A stretch of 64,000 nucleotides of DNA, from positions 18,743,077-18,807,076 of the forward strand of contig CM043946.1 in the NCBI GenBank assembly GCA_014529385.2, written 5' to 3'. The stretch's first letter is position 1; each line of letters begins with the position of its first letter. Positions 60,044 through 64,000 of this stretch are shown here, one piece after another. Position numbers and translations under genes: made by a program. Source of the stretch: Adiantum capillus-veneris (Eukaryota; Streptophyta; Polypodiopsida; Polypodiales; Pteridaceae). The notes beneath the pieces were generated by a model. It searched no databases. It was given only the letters and a program-made list of their open reading frames with translations, and had not been told where the DNA came from.

Positions 60044-61660
60044 TCAGTCCACAAAGGGGAGTAAGCCCAAAGCTTTGCGGAAAGCTTCAAGCTTCTCACG
60101 AGACAATGCCTTTGTGAAAAGATCTGCAAGGTTGTCCTGTGTTGGCACATAAGACAAGCTGATCTCTCCTACTAAGAGCCTCTCCCTGACATAGTGGTAA
60201 TGCACCTCAATGTGCTTTGTGCGAGCATGAAAAACTGGGTTCCTCGCAACTGCCAATGCACTCTGGCTGTCAGTGTAGATAGTGTTGGCAGTGTCCTGTC
60301 CAACACCCAAATCAGCCATAAGGCGTCTGAGCCATACACACTCAACCGTAGCTGTGAATACTGCCCTGTACTCAGCCTCACAACTCGAAGTGGCCACAGT
60401 AGGTTGCTTCTTGCTCAACCTTGATATACATGAACTGCCAAGCATGAAACAAAAACCACTTGTGGACACTCGCGTGTCAAAACAACCAGCCCAATCTGAG
60501 TCCGAAAAAGCATGTAAGTCTGGCGGCAATGATCCCCCCCTTGGGATAAAACAAGCCAAGATGTAAAGTGCCACTAAGGTAGCGGAAAATCCTCTTGACA
60601 GCTTGCCAATGCTTAGACCCTGGGCTATGCATAAATCTGCTGACCTGTGAGACTGCAAACTGAATATCCGGCCTCGTGTTGCATACATAAATGAGGCAGC
60701 CAACAGCAGTTTGGTAAAGAGTGACATGAGCAGGATCACCAGCATCATGTAGACTCAACTTCAAACCTGTTTCCATGGGAGTGGCAATAGGTTTGCAATC
60801 CTCAAGTCCAAACTTACATAGCAATGTCTCTATGTAACTTTTCTGACACAAGGAAATACCACCATCACACTGCTTAAACTGTATACCCAAATAATGATGC
60901 AACAACCCCAAATCTTTCATCTTGAAAGTAGCATTCAAATCAGCCTTAAATTCATCAATATGACTCTCATTTGGTCCAGTGATCAGCAAGTCATCAACAT
61001 AAAGAACCACAATGAGAAGTACATCACCCTCACGCTTTACATACAATGTGCTTTCTGTTGGACTGTTACAAAAGCCTTGTTTGACCAAATGAGTGTCAGC
61101 TTTCTCATACCAAGCACGAGGAGATTTCTTCAACCCATACAAAGCCTTGTTACATTTGCACACTTTGTCCTCTTGTCCTTTTATGACAAAACCGCGAGGC
61201 TGCGTTACATAAACTTCCTCAAATATGTCACCATTCAAGAAAGCAGTAACAATGTCTGATTGATGTACATCCCAACCAAAATGAGCTGCCAATGCACATA
61301 GAAAACACACAGTAGTCATACGAAAAGTGGGAGCAAAAGTCTCTTCATAATCTATGCCTTTTTGCTGTGCATAACCCTTTGCAACAAGTCGAGCCTTATG
61401 GCGATCGATCTCACCATCCGGCTTGCGTTTCAACTTGTAAACCCACTTCGTACCAATGGCCTTTTTGCCAGGAGGCAAATCACATAAAGTCCATGTGTCA
61501 TTTTCTATAAGTGCATCATATTTTGATTGCATGGCAGCCATCCAATTTTCTGAATTTTGTGCTTCATCAAAAGTCAGAGGCTCCTCAACATCATGTAAGC
61601 TAGACACAGCCAAAGCATAACAATCTGATGCATAAGATGCATGGCGAGAGCCTGAACGAA
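60044..61660 (-). pseudogene. Copia C reverse transcriptase and RNase H (5'-truncated)
   Basis: Minus-strand copia fragment closely similar to copia B, starting at RSGSRHASYASDCYA and running through ENWMAAMQ, DYEETFAPTFRMTTV, QSDIVTAFLNGDIFEEVYV, LYGLKKSPRAWYE and the catalytic LYVDDLLITG to the RNase H region. At a run of seven C (60534-60540) the frame shifts. The other frame carries DSDWAGCFDTRVSTSGF, SSCEAEYRA and RTKHIEVHYHYVRERLL and ends at 60044. Gag, protease and integrase are missing. The frame upstream of 61660 (MMFHCFMQV) is not element sequence; its last bases form TTTTATGCAG, a splice-acceptor-like sequence, exactly at the junction. Confidence 0.88.
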
Positions 61661-62200
61661 CCTGCATAAAACAATGAAACATCAATTGTTTTTCGGAAGA
61701 GTATAAAAGATACCAGAAACTAAAATTAAATTTACTTTACCTTGACAATTAGTAAAAATGTAGAAGATCAACTATTTAAAAAAGTTACAATAAAAAGTAA
61801 ATAGCTGTATATACATTGTGCCACATTGGGACTTTACGAAAGTTTTGAAAAAACATTTTTCTATCTAATCCTCCTCTTTCTCGTCGTTGTCCAAAGGCAC
61901 GTATGTTGGATCACTTTGACTCTACATAAACCCAAACCAAACTAAACAATTATCCACAGCTCAAAACAATTGATACAAAATTACTTGTTTAAACTTATCG
62001 CTTGTAGTGGTCCAACCGCCGCGTCAAATTTCTCGCAAGAGATGTGGTTGTTTTTGAATAACCATCACCAAGTATCAAATGTTGTATGTCGCTCCCGATA
62101 CTTTACCATCTCTCTCGTTGGTCCAGAGAGAGTGACATTTTCCTAAGTTAGCAATAACAATACCCAATCGTCAACTACAATCTTTATAATCACCGATCGA
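61661..62200. other. AT-rich DNA, no gene seen
   Basis: No supported gene. The acceptor-like TTTTATGCAG on the minus strand ends at 61661. Confidence 0.4.
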
Positions 62201-62202
62201 CG

Positions 62203-62760
62203 TTATAATTCAAATAATCTTACATATTTATCCTTCCAAGCTCCCTTGCCTCCTGAGCCATAGTGCGTGGGAGTTTGTCTTGCGCGAGCCTTGCGTTGTT
62301 GTCTGTATGATGAGCCCATTGCAGCTTGATCGCTCTTCTCTTGAATTTCCCACTTCCACTCCACGTCTGCCAGGTTGCCACCGTAGTAACTCCTGTCTGG
62401 ATCTCTAACCTGGTTGGCTGGTGCACACCGCACACTGGACTGCTTGTTTTTTAGAAATGTCTTTATGTAGCCCTCCAACCATTGTCGTCAAAAACGTTGA
62501 TCAGGGACGTTTGGAAATCTAGCTAACAGAGCGTCCTCAATGTACCGTGCATGATCGGACAGTTGGTCTCTAAAATTTATAAAACAGTTCTTATACTAGA
62601 TGGCATCGAAATGCCCTGCCCCGTGCTGTGCCGAAATCCACCTCCCCGCCATATTTAACCATGTAGTAGCGCCCATGCGTGTCTAGCACGGGTGCGTCAG
62701 TATCCTCGTCCTCTGCGTCAAGGGCGGCATGGTCTGAAAGTGGGGACTCCGTTCCCCCGC
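62203..62760 (-). pseudogene. Decayed transposase-like ORF (plant En/Spm-like, tentative)
   Basis: Reading the minus strand, one frame gives DTDAPVLDTHGRYYMVKYGG (20 residues); after a frame change, FINFRDQLSDHARYIEDALL (20 residues) and ARFPNVPDQRF; a TGA; then RQWLEGYIKTFLKNKQSSVR (20 residues), on to SSYRQQRKARARQTPTHYGS (20 residues) and GGKGAWKDKYVRLFEL. The end resembles the W..k..k.NR.....H..GG pattern of the plant Ptta/En/Spm transposase accessory region, but I cannot confirm the family. A TAG, a TGA and a frame change make it non-functional. Confidence 0.35.
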
Positions 62761-63289
62761 CACTACCCAAACATGCAAAATTACAAGATCCGCCGCCGCT
62801 TCGTCTCTCATGGCGCTCGCTGCCCTGAGACGAGCGTCAACACGCGCTACCAGAGGAAGACCGTCAACGATGTTCTGGTGAAGCCGGAGTGGAATGGAGT
62901 GGCGTTGGACCCTGTGATGCCATGAGAGTAGAACCCTGCGATGGAATAGGAGTAGGACGATATGAAGAGAGTGTAGAGGGAGGTGCCATCGGTGCGAGGC
63001 TCTGTAGGTAAGGAGTCCCTCCCTGACTCCCCCATGGTGTAGTCTACGAAGAAATGTTGTAGGTCGCAAGCTGCTGCGGAGTGTAGTGGCCAAACAAATC
63101 CTCCGTCGAACGGAGGTACTCCTCTTGTAAAGAGATAGCCCACTGTAAGTCAATATCTACGACCGTTGGAGGAATCTAAGAAGGGTAGGTGTAGCATGTC
63201 CATGCCTACAAATAACAAAAAAATATATATGACACTCATGGTTTAGGGTTAACTGCGTAGAAACATTATTTATTTCTTTGCTTGTTCTC
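62761..63289. other. Unassigned GC-richer DNA
   Basis: Overlapping open frames on both strands (for example 62683-63153, minus) have no recognisable domain. It may be the upstream part of the transposase-like remnant. Confidence 0.35.
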
Positions 63290-63479
63290 ACTTTCCTTAT
63301 CTCTCTCTCTTTCCCTCTTTCCCTATCTGTCTCTGTTCCTCTCTTTCCCTCTCTCTATTTACTCTCTCTCTCTATGTCTCTCTCTCTCTCTCTCCCCCTC
63401 TCTCTCTCTCCCTCCCTCTTTCCCCTCTTTCTCTCTCTCCCCCTATCTCTCTTTATTCATCTCTTTCCCTCTCTCTATT

Positions 63480-63529
<50 letters not shown>

Positions 63530-63829
63530 TCCTCTCTCTCTCTCTCTTTCTGTATTCCTCTTTCTCCCTCTCCCTCTTTCCATCTCTCTCCCTCTTTCCC
63601 TATCTCCTCTCTTTCCCTACCTATCCCTCATTCTCTCTATTTCTATCCCTATCTCTATCTCTCCCTCTTTCTCTCTCTCTCTCTCTATATATATTCCTCT
63701 CTCTCCCTCTCTATCTTTTGCTCTCTCTTTCTCTATTTCTCTCCCTCTCTTTCTCTATTTCTCTATTCCTCTCTCTCCCTCTCCCTCTTTCCCTATCTCT
63801 CTCTATTCCTCTCTTTCTCTCTTTGCCTC

Positions 63830-63880
<51 letters not shown>

Positions 63881-64000
63881 GTATTCCTCTTTCTCCCTCT
63901 CCCTCTTTCCATCTCTCTCCCTCTTTCCCTATCTCCTCTCTTTCCCTACCTATCCCTCATTCTCTCTATTTCTATCCCTATCTCTATCTCTCCCTCTTTC
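63290..64000. repeat. (CT)-rich low-complexity tract with a long internal repeat
   Basis: CT dinucleotides broken by CCTCTTTCCC-type words. A segment starting TCTTTCTGTATTCC recurs with the same order of words at about 63545 and 63875, a period near 330. It runs off the window end. Confidence 0.9.

Overview
The window looks like repeat-rich nuclear DNA of a land plant. The evidence is plant-type Ty1/copia and Ty3/gypsy elements, spliced genes with GT..AG introns, decayed copies of the cytosolic ribosomal protein eL14 gene, and transposase-like proteins of the plant DUF8039/DUF7869 kind. A seed-free plant with a large genome (fern-like) is my guess from overall character only; nothing here fixes the species.

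Layout. 116-6336: a gypsy-type LTR element with no pol genes, its 3' LTR cut short. 6337-10500: mostly non-coding DNA with a LINE-like coding remnant, long (CT)n tracts and a 198-bp tandem pair. 10500-14683: a 1.7-1.9 kb unit repeated in tandem (two full copies and a partial third), carrying eL14 pseudogenes and very long (TG)n/(GA)n tracts. 14684-17720: a 5'-truncated copia element. 17730-20628: a second, more decayed copia fragment. 21236-34482: a minus-strand DUF8039/DUF7869 transposase-like gene split by a complete 10-kb gypsy element (22865-32889), whose own ORFs are broken by frameshifts.

34600-55900 is the most unusual part. Arrays of short palindromes built on CTATGGCC..GGCCATAG fill the intergenic and intronic DNA around a spliced gene (coding 42501-45235) for an 884-residue protein. 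That protein combines a ParB-like domain with a C-terminal DNA methyltransferase-like domain of the N4/N6 type whose catalytic motifs are altered. Downstream lie duplicated and partly broken genes with the NIF/FCP1 phosphatase fold; one lacks the nucleophilic aspartate. A 2.6-kb segment containing an exon and a whole palindrome array is duplicated in tandem.

56900-64000: remains of a third gag-bearing element, an inverted pair of 227-bp copia-type LTRs, a minus-strand copia fragment, a decayed transposase-like ORF and a (CT)-rich tract to the window end.

The elements interact in two visible ways. The pol-less element at 116-6336 shares its primer site, polypurine tract and a covarying hairpin with the coding gypsy element, so the latter's family probably mobilised it. 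The ParB-methyltransferase gene sits inside a field of palindromes, which raises the untested idea that its product recognises or modifies them.
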